The translations under genes and the position numbers were made by a program. The notes below the pieces were generated by a model, which saw only the letters and a list, made by a program, of their open reading frames with translations, did no database searches and was not told where the DNA came from. A stretch of DNA of 64,000 bases, taken from NCBI RefSeq assembly GCF_007994225.1, contig NZ_VLLL01000006.1, positions 930,001-994,000 of the forward strand, written 5' to 3'. Of the stretch, positions 38,748 to 47,105 are shown piece after piece. The stretch is from Stackebrandtia albiflava. GTDB taxonomy: Bacteria; Actinomycetota; Actinomycetes; Mycobacteriales; Micromonosporaceae. Numbering within the stretch: position 1 is the first letter of the stretch; each line of letters begins with the position of its first letter.

Positions 38748-39410
38748 TCAGGCGTTACGGCAGGTCCACGGTTGCCAGCCGCGCGACTTGTACAACCGGT
38801 AGGCCGCCTTGATGTTCTCGGTCGAGGTCAACGCGTTGTCGATCTTTATCTTCGTCGAGCTGCCCGGCAGCCATTCCTGCAGCGTGCCGCCGGTGTTGAA
38901 CTGGAACACCCCCATGTCCTTCGTGCCGTTGGTGTTGACGCCGACGGCGATGGGGTTGAGCCCGGACTCGCAACGTGCGACCCGGATGGCCTTGTCCTCC
39001 AGGCTGGCCGGCCACACGCTGCGGATCTGCGCCGCGATGGTCGAATCGCAGGAGACTTTCAGGTTGCTGTCGGGGTTGGCGAGCTTGCCGCGGGTGATGG
39101 GGCCGACGACGCCGTCGACGGCGATACGGTTGCGGCCCTGGAACGCGAAGACGCGCATCCTGGTGGCGGGACCGAACTTGCCGTCGACGGTGAGTTTGTT
39201 GCCGCAGTTGAGCCCGAGCTCGTTGAGGCGGGTCTGCAACTTCTTGACGCAGGTACCGGACGAGCCGTACCGCAACGTCGTCGAGCAGAGGGCGGTCGCG
39301 GTGGTCTCGACCTCCGCCGAGGCATGGACGGGGGAAACGGCGAGCATGAGGCCCACGGCCATGACCAGGGCGCTCGCCAGGGCGGTCAACCGCCGGATTG
39401 CAGTATTCAC
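38748..39410 (-). CDS. Secreted peptidoglycan-binding, muramidase-like protein
   Basis: 220 residues. A signal peptide (LTALASALVMAVGLMLAVSPVHASA) shows export. Residues 40-115 form a peptidoglycan-binding type 1 domain (LRYGSSGTCVKKLQTRLNEL, VDGKFGP, VDGVVGPITRGKL). Residues 125-220 resemble a lysozyme/transglycosylase fold with the catalytic-type Glu in ARCESGLNP and MGVFQFN. Cys pairs suggest disulfides. It probably cleaves or remodels cell-wall peptidoglycan. GTG 39410 has TTGGAG five bases upstream on its strand. It stands alone, facing the toxin-antitoxin pair across a terminator. Confidence 0.78.
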   Translation of the reverse strand: MNTAIRRLTALASALVMAVGLMLAVSPVHASAEVETTATALCSTTLRYGSSGTCVKKLQTRLNELGLNCGNKLTVDGKFGPATRMRVFAFQGRNRIAVDGVVGPITRGKLANPDSNLKVSCDSTIAAQIRSVWPASLEDKAIRVARCESGLNPIAVGVNTNGTKDMGVFQFNTGGTLQEWLPGSSTKIKIDNALTSTENIKAAYRLYKSRGWQPWTCRNA

Positions 39411-39724
39411 ATGTACTCCAATGGGGGGAGTGGCATCGGCCGGAAGGGCGTCCGGCCGAGTCCGAGACGCGTCCGGGCTCGCGCCGGTCGGTGGGCGGTT
39501 CGTGACGACCTCGTCCCGGAGCGGTCAGTAAAGCAGCGAGACGTCACCCTGAGCAACATCGACTCTTATGAATTCCTTGCGCCGATCTTCCGCCCGTCCC
39601 CGGTGTGGCGGCGCATCGACGAATCGAAGAACCCCTACCCATCGTCACCTGGGCCGCGAGCTGTGATGCAATGGTCACGGCGGATGCCCGCCGACACGGG
39701 ACGCCTGATCGAGACGGAGCACGG
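39411..39724. other. Divergent intergenic region, muramidase / DUF262
   Basis: 314 bases without a supported gene. It should contain promoters for both neighbours. An AT-richer patch near 39560-39575 (CTTATGAATTCC) is the best candidate for a rightward -10 region, without a clear -35. Confidence 0.35.
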
Positions 39725-41398
39725 ATGGCGGCGATGCACACCCAACCCAGTGCCGAGACGTTTCCACTCGAGGACCTGGTGCGCAAGGCCTGGGGTGGCC
39801 GCATCCGGGTTCCGCACTTCCAGCGGGACTTCCGCTGGACCACCAATGACGTCTTGCAACTGTTCGACAGCATCGTCAAGGGCTACCCCATCGGCACTCT
39901 ACTGTTCTGGGTGCGGAAGTCCCCGGCCGCGAAAGTGGTACTGGGCAAGCTCGTCATCGACGCGGCGGCCGGCGATCAGACCTGGTGGGTGGTGGACGGC
40001 CAACAACGGATCGTCAGCCTGGCCAACGCATTGAAGCGAGAAGGGCATGCCCACAAGCCGTTCGACGTCTTCTACGACCTGGCGGAGGAACGGTTCGTCT
40101 CCACACCTCGGCGTATCGAGGAGAGACATATCCCGCTGCCGATCCTCTTCGATCTCGAAGAGCTGCTCGCATGGTTCGCCACGCGCGGACACCTGCCTGG
40201 CGAGTACTTCCCGAGGGCTCGGGCGGTGGCACGGCGCATCCTGGAGTACCGGATACCCACCTACCTGGTTCCACACGACGACCGTGCCGCGCTGAGGGAC
40301 ATATTCGACCGAATGAACAACTTCGGGAAACGATTGAGCAGGGCCGAGATCTTCTCGGCGTTGTACGCGGGGGAGGAGCCCCCGGTTCGGAGGAATCCCC
40401 CTCTTACCCAGATCGCACAACGGCTGGAACAGTCCACCGACTTCGGGCGGATCGACGACGACACGATACTGATGTGTCTACTGGCGCGGCGGGGTCCGGA
40501 CGTGACCCGGGATTTCCGGGGAGAGTTCGACGAGGGACGCCGGGTGCGTACCGACTTCCCGGACGAGGACCAACAGGGTGCCTACGACGGTGCCGAAGCC
40601 GCGGTCCGGGCCGCCGTGAACTTCCTCCAGAGCGACTGTCACACCCCGCACTTCTCATTCCTGCCGTACCACTCGCTCCTGGCGGTGCTGTCCAGGTTCT
40701 TCGCCCACCATCCCCGTCCCGTCGAACGCAACAGGCAACTATTGCGGCGGTTCTTCTGGCGGGCATCTCTCGCCGGCCCTGCCACCTTCGGCGGCAGCTT
40801 CACCCAGTTCGCCCGCAAGCTCGCCCAGGCGATCATTCCGGGAGGTGAAGCGCGATCGGTGTCCCAACTGTTGGCGGCCGTGCCCGGCTCACAGATCCGT
40901 CCGAATCTGGACGAGAGGTTCAAGGCGAACAGCGCCAACGGCAAGGTGCTGTTGTGCTCCTGGTGGGCACTCGAACCGCGGTCGCCGTTCTCCGGAGCCA
41001 CATATTCGACTCGTGACCTGTCGGACACCTTGGCTGATGACGGCACGGCAAGGGCGGCGATTCAGGACATCATCCGGCCGAAGGACATGCCGGCCGAACT
41101 TCGGGGGGATGTGGCGGGACGGGTCCTTCTACCCGGCGTGGAGGAGCCGGTGGACGAGGCGGGAATCGTCTTCGGTATGCCGCCTTACATGGAGGTCGGC
41201 GCCTGGGATGCCGTACTCGCCTCCCATTCCATGACCCGTGAGACGGCGGCCTATCTGCAGTGGGGAAACCGAGTCGAGTTCCTGACCACGAGGCGTCACA
41301 CCATCGTGGCGAACCTCGAGAAGTTCTGTGACCGCATGGCCGAATGGGAACGGGAGAACACCCCGCCGCTTGAAAGCCTCGTCTTCGACGAGACCTAG
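39725..41398 (+). CDS. DUF262 (GmrS-like) protein without nuclease domain
   Basis: 557 residues. The N-terminal 250 form a DUF262 domain: RVPHFQRDFRW, LFDSIVKGYPIGTLLFW and VVDGQQRIVSLANAL, whose DGQQR motif acts in nucleotide hydrolysis in GmrSD-type restriction proteins. IFDRMNNFGKRLSRAEIF follows in the usual place. The C-terminal 300 residues show no DUF1524 HNH nuclease signature, which GmrSD enzymes need for cutting, and no other domain I recognise. ATG 39725 has ACGGAG five bases upstream; ATG 39734 is an alternative. The HipA-like kinase follows after 41 bases, so the two may act together. DUF262 proteins are frequent in phage defence, but the job here is unknown. Confidence 0.75.
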   Translation: MAAMHTQPSAETFPLEDLVRKAWGGRIRVPHFQRDFRWTTNDVLQLFDSIVKGYPIGTLLFWVRKSPAAKVVLGKLVIDAAAGDQTWWVVDGQQRIVSLANALKREGHAHKPFDVFYDLAEERFVSTPRRIEERHIPLPILFDLEELLAWFATRGHLPGEYFPRARAVARRILEYRIPTYLVPHDDRAALRDIFDRMNNFGKRLSRAEIFSALYAGEEPPVRRNPPLTQIAQRLEQSTDFGRIDDDTILMCLLARRGPDVTRDFRGEFDEGRRVRTDFPDEDQQGAYDGAEAAVRAAVNFLQSDCHTPHFSFLPYHSLLAVLSRFFAHHPRPVERNRQLLRRFFWRASLAGPATFGGSFTQFARKLAQAIIPGGEARSVSQLLAAVPGSQIRPNLDERFKANSANGKVLLCSWWALEPRSPFSGATYSTRDLSDTLADDGTARAAIQDIIRPKDMPAELRGDVAGRVLLPGVEEPVDEAGIVFGMPPYMEVGAWDAVLASHSMTRETAAYLQWGNRVEFLTTRRHTIVANLEKFCDRMAEWERENTPPLESLVFDET

Positions 41399-41439
41399 CG
41401 CTGTCGTCGCGCAATGTCGTCGCATGGATACTTGGCCCC

Positions 41440-42702
41440 ATGTCCTTGGTCGAGAAGCAATACGCGGTGATCCTGTACGGCCATCGCGTCGGGCTGCTGG
41501 CTCAGCGTGGCGACCACGTGAGGTTCACGTTCCAGGAGGGGTACCGCGAGAATCCCGACCGCCCGGTTCTGGGCCTGCGTTTCGAGGATCACCCCGTCGG
41601 GGCATATGGTGCCGCCCTACGCCTTCCGCCGTGGTTCTCGAACCTGTTGCCGGAAGGTGCGTTGCGACGGTGGATCGCGGAGGCGGGTCACGTGTCCGCC
41701 GACCGTGAGATGGAGTTGCTGGCCAAGATCGGTCACGACCTCCCGGGAGCGGTACAGGTGGTACCGGCCGCCGCCGTGGAACCGGACGGAACCTGGGAGG
41801 TCGAGTCGCCGCCACATCCCTCGGGGGACGACGTTACGGAGCCGTGGCGCTTCTCGCTGGCGGGAGTCGCGATGAAACTGTCGATGCTCCAACGGGGTGA
41901 CCGCTTGACGGTGCCGGCGTACGGGGAACGCGGCGACTGGATCGTGAAACTGCCCGACCAGGCGTTTCCTGCGGTGCCTCAGAACGAGTACGCCATGATG
42001 CGCTTCGCCGCCGAGGTGGGGATACAGGTACCCGAGGTACGACTGGTACATCGTGACGACCTTCCCGGCGTGCCTTCGCGGATGTGGCCGAGCGGGGAGC
42101 ACGTCGCGTATGCCATCAAGCGGTTCGACCGGGCGGAAGACGGACACCGCACGCCGATTCACATCGAGGATTTCGCGCAGGTGCTCGATCGATACGCGGA
42201 CCGGAAGTACGAGGGAAACTATGAGACGGCCGCTGCGCTCGTGTACCGAGGCCATGACGTGACCGCGTTGCGGGAGTTCGTGCGGCGGCTCACCTTCTCG
42301 GTGTTGATCGGGAACGGCGATGCCCACCTCAAGAACTGGTCGTTGATCTATCCCGACCGGATCAGTCCGACACTGGCGCCCGCATACGACCTCGTGTCGA
42401 CTTTCCTGTACCGGGAGGCCGGCGACGGCCCCGAAGACCTGGCCCTGAAACTCTGTGGCACACGGCGGTTCGACATGGTGACGCCGGGCGCCTTCGAACG
42501 GCTTGAACGCCGGCTCGACGAACGGTTCGGGACGACGGGTGGGCAGCTCGCGGAGGTGGTCGCGGACACGGTACGACGTGCCCGGCGTGCGCTGCCCGGT
42601 GCCGTGGCGCAATTGGAACCCGAGTCCGCTTCACACGCCTCGGCCCTGAACGACTGGTTCGCCGCACACGCCCGGCAACTGACGACTGCCCGGCGCGACT
42701 GA
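41440..42702 (+). CDS. HipA-family serine/threonine kinase
   Basis: 420 residues. The N-terminal subdomain has LPPWFSNLLPEGALRRWIA, as in the HipA N-terminal domain. The ATP-binding loop is SLAGVAMKLSML, the catalytic loop is GNGDAHLKNWSLIY (Asp and Asn of HxDxxxN type) and the metal Asp lies in APAYDLVS. In HipA kinases the Ser of the ATP loop is the autophosphorylation site; it is present. Known HipA toxins phosphorylate glutamyl- or tryptophanyl-tRNA synthetase and are held by HipB. No HipB-like gene is adjacent: the upstream neighbour is DUF262 and the nearest XRE protein (38327) belongs to another toxin. A rightward hairpin terminator follows. Confidence 0.88.
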   Translation: MSLVEKQYAVILYGHRVGLLAQRGDHVRFTFQEGYRENPDRPVLGLRFEDHPVGAYGAALRLPPWFSNLLPEGALRRWIAEAGHVSADREMELLAKIGHDLPGAVQVVPAAAVEPDGTWEVESPPHPSGDDVTEPWRFSLAGVAMKLSMLQRGDRLTVPAYGERGDWIVKLPDQAFPAVPQNEYAMMRFAAEVGIQVPEVRLVHRDDLPGVPSRMWPSGEHVAYAIKRFDRAEDGHRTPIHIEDFAQVLDRYADRKYEGNYETAAALVYRGHDVTALREFVRRLTFSVLIGNGDAHLKNWSLIYPDRISPTLAPAYDLVSTFLYREAGDGPEDLALKLCGTRRFDMVTPGAFERLERRLDERFGTTGGQLAEVVADTVRRARRALPGAVAQLEPESASHASALNDWFAAHARQLTTARRD

Positions 42703-42744
42703 AGTGGCGGGGGCGGAGGACGTGACGGGGGGAGAGGACCGGCA

Positions 42745-42772
42745 GCCGCGGCGAGCCACCACTCGTCGCGGC
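42745..42772. terminator. Terminator between hipA-like and SRPBCC genes
   Basis: An 11-base stem with one G-T pair (42745-42755 with 42762-42772) and a 6-base loop lies in the 87-base gap between convergent genes. Confidence 0.6.
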
Positions 42773-42789
42773 CGTCGGCGTCGGTGGCC

Positions 42790-43263
42790 TCAGGTCGAGG
42801 CGTGCGACCCGGCCCCCAGCGGGGAGCGCGGGCGGTGTTCGGCCAGATCGGCGAGCCGCCGCAGCGACTCGATGTTGCGGGCGTGCAGGACCAGGTCGGA
42901 CAGCTTGGTCCGCACCCAGTGCATCGGCCCCTCCTTGACGTCCTCGGCGATGGTCACCACGCTCACTCCGTCGGCGGCGGCCCGGATGCGGATGTCCACG
43001 GTGAGTTCCCCGAACGGCCACAGCTTGGGCCGGATCACCAGCCGGTGCGGCCGGTCGCACTCCAGCACCTCGGAGTGCCCCTTCAGGTCGGCGGGCCAGA
43101 TCCCCGACTGCACGTACAGCCTGCTGCCCGGTTGCGGCCAGCTCGCGTCCACCTTACGGATGTGATTGGTCCCCACCACCCAGTCGCTGTACGTCCAGCC
43201 GTCCGCCAGCACCGCGAACACCTGTTCCGGCGAGGCGGCGACCTCGCGTTCCACTACGGCCAT
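42790..43263 (-). CDS. SRPBCC (START-like) family protein
   Basis: 157 residues. The opening MAVVEREVAASPEQVFAVLA and WTYSDWVVG are typical of the polyketide cyclase/START-like helix-grip fold, which binds hydrophobic ligands in a deep pocket. ATG 43263 has GAGGAG seven or so bases upstream and lies two bases after the stop of the SDR gene, so the two form an operon. No catalytic residues can be assigned. A stress or lipid-related role is possible but not shown. Confidence 0.75.
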   Translation of the reverse strand: MAVVEREVAASPEQVFAVLADGWTYSDWVVGTNHIRKVDASWPQPGSRLYVQSGIWPADLKGHSEVLECDRPHRLVIRPKLWPFGELTVDIRIRAAADGVSVVTIAEDVKEGPMHWVRTKLSDLVLHARNIESLRRLADLAEHRPRSPLGAGSHAST

Positions 43264-43265
43264 GT

Positions 43266-44225
43266 TCAGCTCCTCACGAGTCGATACAGGGTCCGGGCGG
43301 CCAGCCCGGCGGTGAACACCGCGCCGGCGGCCAGACCGGTCAGTCGCCATCCGCCGCCGACGTGCGCCGGTCCCGGGCTGGGCCTCGACAGGTTGCCCCG
43401 GGTCGGCGCGGGACGTTCGCCCGGCGTGAACTGCCGCAACCCCACCTGCCGGAGCACCCGTTCGGTCAGTCCCGGCGCCAGCCGTGACCCCCATCCGACG
43501 GTGCGGCCGGCCCTGCCCAGGTACACCCGGTCTCGCGGGGACGTCAGCAGCCGTACCACGCGGCCTGCCACCCGGTCCGGCGGATTCGCGGGCGGTATCG
43601 GCCGGGGCTGCCTACCGGTGAGGTTGCCCGCGTGCCGGAACAGCGGGGTGTCCAGTGACGAGGGCAGCGCCAGGCACACCGACACCGTGGAATCGGAACC
43701 CGCCTCCTGACGCAGCGTCCCCGCCAGACCGGCGAGACCGTGTTTGGAGATGGTGTACGCCCCCTGGAAGGGGACGGTCGTCTCGGCGAGCACCGACCCG
43801 ATGAACACCAGCACCCCGCCGTGGCGCCGCATGCGCGGGACCGCCTCGCGGGCGCAGTGCAACGCCCCGAACAGGTTGACGTCCATCACGCGCCGTATGT
43901 CGTCGATCGGCAGGTCCAGCAGCGGACCGTACTCGGCGACCGCCGCGTTGTGGATCCAGCCGTCCACCCGGCCGAACCGCTCCTCCGCCCGGACCGCCAG
44001 CCGGGCGACCGCCGCCTGGTCGGCGACGTCTGCGGGGACCTCCAGGACCTCCGCGCCCCTCTCCCGGCAGCGGACCGCGACCTGATGCAACGTGTCGGTG
44101 CCCCGGGCCGCCAGCACCAGGCGGCAACCGGAGGCGGCCAGCCGCCCGGCGATCGCCGCACCGAGCCCACTGGACGCCCCCGTCACCACGACGACGGACT
44201 CCGACAGCGGACGGCTCAACGGCAT
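43266..44225 (-). CDS. Short-chain dehydrogenase/reductase with C-terminal membrane segment
   Basis: 319 residues. It is a classical SDR: cofactor motif TGASSGLG, the NAA segment (HNAAVAEYG), the Ser of FIGSVLAE and the active site AYTISKHG (Tyr and Lys). The extra 100 residues after the core include a hydrophobic stretch near the end (LTGLAAGAVFTAGLAARTLYRL), so the enzyme may be membrane-attached. Substrate unknown. It is the first gene of a two-gene operon with the SRPBCC protein. ATG 44225 has only a weak upstream site. Confidence 0.8.
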   Translation of the reverse strand: MPLSRPLSESVVVVTGASSGLGAAIAGRLAASGCRLVLAARGTDTLHQVAVRCRERGAEVLEVPADVADQAAVARLAVRAEERFGRVDGWIHNAAVAEYGPLLDLPIDDIRRVMDVNLFGALHCAREAVPRMRRHGGVLVFIGSVLAETTVPFQGAYTISKHGLAGLAGTLRQEAGSDSTVSVCLALPSSLDTPLFRHAGNLTGRQPRPIPPANPPDRVAGRVVRLLTSPRDRVYLGRAGRTVGWGSRLAPGLTERVLRQVGLRQFTPGERPAPTRGNLSRPSPGPAHVGGGWRLTGLAAGAVFTAGLAARTLYRLVRS

Positions 44226-44337
44226 GTCGGGGATTTACCCAGTGGCACCGGCCTCAACCACGGCACCACCCGTCCGGCGCCGACCCGCCACGGGTGGCTG
44301 GCGGCGGTCGGCTCGGTAGGCCAGGCATGATGTAGGC

Positions 44338-44676
44338 ATGGAATCGTCGGACACGGTCGCCAGCGCGGCGGCGCGGCATCCCGCCGACCCCGAGCCGGTC
44401 CCCTCGACCAAGGCGGCGGCGGCTTACGCGCTGGGCATCGTGGCGGTGGTGACCTCGCCGTTCGTCGGTGGCGTCATACCGGCGTTGTTGGCGCTCCGGA
44501 TCGCGACACAGGCCGACGCCGAGATAGCCCACTCCGAGGGCTTCCTACTGGGCGCGGCGAAGTCCCGCCGGGCCCGTCGCCTGGCGTGGATCGCCGTGGC
44601 CGTCGCCTGCTTCGTCGTGGCGGCGTGGCTGGTGTGGTGGATATTCCAGTTGGCCGTCGACGCGGGACGCGGGTGA
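44338..44676 (+). CDS. Small DUF4190-like membrane protein
   Basis: 112 residues with two hydrophobic segments (about 27-52 and 80-105) and a charged loop containing ADAEIAHSEG and AKSRRARRLAWIAVA, the arrangement of DUF4190 proteins. Function unknown. It lies 3 bases before a second protein of related type, and the two probably form an operon. Confidence 0.65.
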   Translation: MESSDTVASAAARHPADPEPVPSTKAAAAYALGIVAVVTSPFVGGVIPALLALRIATQADAEIAHSEGFLLGAAKSRRARRLAWIAVAVACFVVAAWLVWWIFQLAVDAGRG

Positions 44677-44679
44677 GTC

Positions 44680-45513
44680 ATGACCGATCCGAGAACCGGT
44701 CCCGGGGAACCCGAACCGTCGGCACACGACGACTCCGAGACCACCCGGCGCGAACCGGAACCGCACGAGCCGGTGGTCGAGGTGTGGCCGGGCACCACCG
44801 ACGGCGGCGGCCCGGTGACGGTGGAGGCGACCTTCGCGGGCTCCGGCCCGGCCGAGCGGCCGGAACCCACCGGTCCGGCGGAACCGGACGACGAGGTGAC
44901 GCCCGAGGAGGACGCCGCTCCCCGGTTGGCGGAGCAGGGGCCGCCGTCGGCCGTCGGGTCGCCCGAGGCGGCGACCCTCGACGACGAGAGCCCGGTGACC
45001 GGTCAGCCGGAGGCGGTGGAGTCCGCTGCGGCGGACGAACCGGTGACGTCCATCCCGGCGGAGTCGAGCGACCGGCCGGTGACCGGTCCGCCCGCGCAGG
45101 TGTTGCCGATCCCGATGCCGCCGGTGACCCGGGCGCCGCTCGGTTCGGCGTTCGGCTATCCCGCGCGTTACGCCACGGCGCCGGGTACCGGGTACCACCT
45201 GGCGCTCCCGCAACTGGGGACCATTGTGGCCGGTCCGGCGATCGGCAGCCTCTCGGCCGGCATCGCCTCGATAGTGGTCGGGTTCGGTGCGGCGTGCTCG
45301 CTGGCGATGACCCCGTTGGTGACCGTCGCGGCGATCGTGTTGACGCTGTTCTGCGCCGGCGCGTCCACGCTGCTGGCCGGACTCTCGCTGCGTCAGGTGC
45401 GGCGGGGCGCGGGGGAGTACCGCGGCAAGGGCATGGCGATCGCGGGCGTGTGCTGCGCCGGGGCCGGCGTCCTGCTGGTGTTGTTGGTGCTGTTCGTGCT
45501 GGCCGCGAGATGA
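44680..45513 (+). CDS. DUF4190-like membrane protein with acidic disordered N-terminus
   Basis: 277 residues. The first 170 are rich in Glu, Pro and Thr and without a fold (PGEPEPSAHDDSETTRREPE). The C-terminal 100 hold two or three membrane segments (IASIVVGFGAACSLAM, LVTVAAIVLTLFCAGASTLLAGLSL, GMAIAGVCCAGAGVLLVLLVLFVLA), similar to the preceding gene. Function unknown. It is the last gene before the str operon promoter. Confidence 0.65.
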   Translation: MTDPRTGPGEPEPSAHDDSETTRREPEPHEPVVEVWPGTTDGGGPVTVEATFAGSGPAERPEPTGPAEPDDEVTPEEDAAPRLAEQGPPSAVGSPEAATLDDESPVTGQPEAVESAAADEPVTSIPAESSDRPVTGPPAQVLPIPMPPVTRAPLGSAFGYPARYATAPGTGYHLALPQLGTIVAGPAIGSLSAGIASIVVGFGAACSLAMTPLVTVAAIVLTLFCAGASTLLAGLSLRQVRRGAGEYRGKGMAIAGVCCAGAGVLLVLLVLFVLAAR

Positions 45514-45694
45514 CGACGGGCCGGGACGGACGATCGGGCCGGTCACCGGCTCGGGGCGCTGATTCCGCCACCTGGCCTGCGGTGTAGACTACGCGGTGGT
45601 GTACCCGTCGCAGTGGTACGTCACGCCGGTACGGCGTCGGTCTCCCCGAGAACGTGAGTCTGCGCACTCGTGGCGATCGCCGACGTGATCTACG

Positions 45695-45723
45695 TTGACT
45701 AATACCGCTATGCTGGGTAGGCT
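45695..45723 (+). promoter_or_regulatory. Promoter of the str operon
   Basis: TTGACT (45695-45700), a 17-base spacer and TAGGCT (45718-45723) form a near-ideal housekeeping promoter. The leader before rpsL is about 280 bases. A second, weaker -10 candidate, TAGACT (45585-45590), lies upstream. The 45514-46010 gap of almost 500 bases is thus mostly leader RNA. Confidence 0.75.
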
Positions 45724-45898
45724 TTTTCTTCGTGCCTGGGCTCTGGTCCGGGCCGGTGTGCTGCCCACGAGTGATTTCGTTTCGCTCAGGTGTTTCTTGC
45801 GAATCACAGGGTCTGCCACATCGCATCCCCAATCGAATCGCGGGCGACCGCGACGGGTGTGCGCCTACGGGCGCGGCACGATACGCGCCGCCCCAAGC

Positions 45899-45918
45899 CG
45901 ACACGCCCGAGCGCGGGG
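45899..45918 (+). promoter_or_regulatory. Leader element shared with the S10 operon (str copy)
   Basis: CGACACGCCCGAGCGCGGGG is identical, all 20 bases, to 51010-51029 in the rpsJ leader. It can form a small CCCG/CGGG hairpin. It lies 92 bases before rpsL. Confidence 0.65.
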
Positions 45919-45958
45919 GGCGGAGACCCGTGTTCTCCACGCCGGTGGGGGACCGAAC

Positions 45959-46006
45959 ATGACCATCGATCGGCCGGCAGTGGACCGGCCGAAGAGGAGC
46001 GAGTAA
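45959..46006 (+). CDS. Fifteen-residue leader ORF before rpsL
   Basis: ATG 45959 opens [15 protein letters not shown] and stops at TAA 46004-46006, four bases before the rpsL GTG. GGTGGGGGA lies upstream as a possible ribosome binding site. Its codons cover the hairpin at 45971-45991 and the rpsL ribosome binding site, so translating it would open that hairpin. It may be a leader peptide or a chance frame. Confidence 0.35.
   Translation: MTIDRPAVDRPKRSE
45971..45991 (+). promoter_or_regulatory. Hairpin next to the rpsL ribosome binding site
   Basis: Perfect 7-base arms CGGCCGG and CCGGCCG with a 7-base loop end directly before AAGAGGAG, the rpsL ribosome binding site. This is a plausible site for translational control of the str operon. 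Confidence 0.5.
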
Positions 46007-46010
46007 CCCG

Positions 46011-46385
46011 GTGCCAACGATCCAACAGCTGGTCCGCAAGGGCCGTAAGGCCAAGGTCAGCAAGAGTAAGACGCCGGCCCTCAAGGGCAGTCCGCAGCGT
46101 CGCGGTGTGTGCACGCGTGTGTACACCACCACCCCGAAGAAGCCCAACTCCGCGCTGCGCAAGGTCGCTCGCGTCCGGTTGATGAGCGGCTTCGAGGTCA
46201 CCGCGTACATCCCCGGTGTCGGCCACAACCTGCAGGAGCACTCGATCGTGCTCGTGCGTGGCGGCCGTGTGAAGGACCTGCCCGGTGTGCGTTACAAGAT
46301 CGTCCGGGGCTCGCTGGACACCCAGGGTGTCCGCGACCGTAAGCAGGCCCGCAGCCGTTACGGCGCCAAGAAGGAGAAGAAGTAA
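46011..46385 (+). CDS. rpsL: 30S ribosomal protein S12
   Basis: 124 residues, full length: [12 protein letters not shown] through the Lys-rich end RYGAKKEKK. Both Lys43 ([13 protein letters not shown]) and Lys88 (GGRVKDLPG), where changes give streptomycin resistance, are wild type. S12 sits at the decoding centre. GTG 46011 has GAGGAG upstream. Its TAA shares a base with the rpsG ATG (TAATG), so the two are coupled. Confidence 0.98.
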   Translation: MPTIQQLVRKGRKAKVSKSKTPALKGSPQRRGVCTRVYTTTPKKPNSALRKVARVRLMSGFEVTAYIPGVGHNLQEHSIVLVRGGRVKDLPGVRYKIVRGSLDTQGVRDRKQARSRYGAKKEKK

Positions 46386-46855
46386 TGCCGCGTAAAGGTC
46401 CCGCGCCGCGTCGGCCGCTGACCGCCGACCCGGTTTACAACTCCATCCTGGTCACCCAGTTGATCAACAAGGTGCTGGTCCGCGGAAAGCGCCAGCTCGC
46501 CGAGCGCATCGTGTACAGCGCGTTGGAAGGCGCCCGCGCCAAGACCGACACCGATCCCGTGGTGACCCTCAAGCGCGCCCTGGACAACGTCAAGCCGACC
46601 CTGGAGGTCCGCAGCCGCCGTGTCGGTGGCGCCACCTACCAGGTGCCGGTCGACGTGCGCCCCGCCCGGGCCACGACTCTCGGCCTGCGCTGGCTCGTGG
46701 ACTACAGCCGCGCCCGCCGTGAGAAGACCATGGTGGAACGGCTGATGAACGAGATCCTGGACGCGAGCAACGGCCTGGGTGCCGCGGTCAAGCGCCGCGA
46801 GGACACCCACAAGATGGCCGAGGCCAACAAGGCGTTCGCCCACTACCGCTGGTAG
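46385..46855 (+). CDS. rpsG: 30S ribosomal protein S7
   Basis: 156 residues, the standard length: [12 protein letters not shown] to [15 protein letters not shown]. It nucleates assembly of the 30S head and is the classical autoregulator of the str operon in E. coli. ATG 46385 overlaps the rpsL stop. A 250-base structured spacer separates it from fusA. Confidence 0.98.
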   Translation: MPRKGPAPRRPLTADPVYNSILVTQLINKVLVRGKRQLAERIVYSALEGARAKTDTDPVVTLKRALDNVKPTLEVRSRRVGGATYQVPVDVRPARATTLGLRWLVDYSRARREKTMVERLMNEILDASNGLGAAVKRREDTHKMAEANKAFAHYRW

Positions 46856-46902
46856 GCGGAGGAGTGGCGGCCGGCGCCGGGTGGTGCGTGACACGACCCG
46901 GC

Positions 46903-46943
46903 CCGGCGGTGCTCCGAGGCACCGCCGGTCGGACTCCGACCGG
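46903..46943 (+). other. Two overlapping hairpins in the rpsG-fusA spacer
   Basis: Hairpin A: 10-base arms 46903-46912 and 46919-46928. Hairpin B: 8-base arms 46925-46932 and 46936-46943 with a 3-base loop. Both are perfect and share CCGG at 46925-46928, so they cannot both form completely. No T-run follows. This is a possible attenuation or processing site inside the operon. Confidence 0.5.
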
Positions 46944-47105
46944 CGGCCCGGAGCGGATCGCTCGCACAGCGGTTCCCGCCGCGCTTGGTAGGGGTCGGTG
47001 GTTCCTCACTGGTGGACGACGAGTCGGCCGGTGGAGGACCGCGAAATCGCACACGTCCGCACCTGGTGCGGGCCAGTCAAACGACTAGAGAATCAGGAAA
47101 AGACA

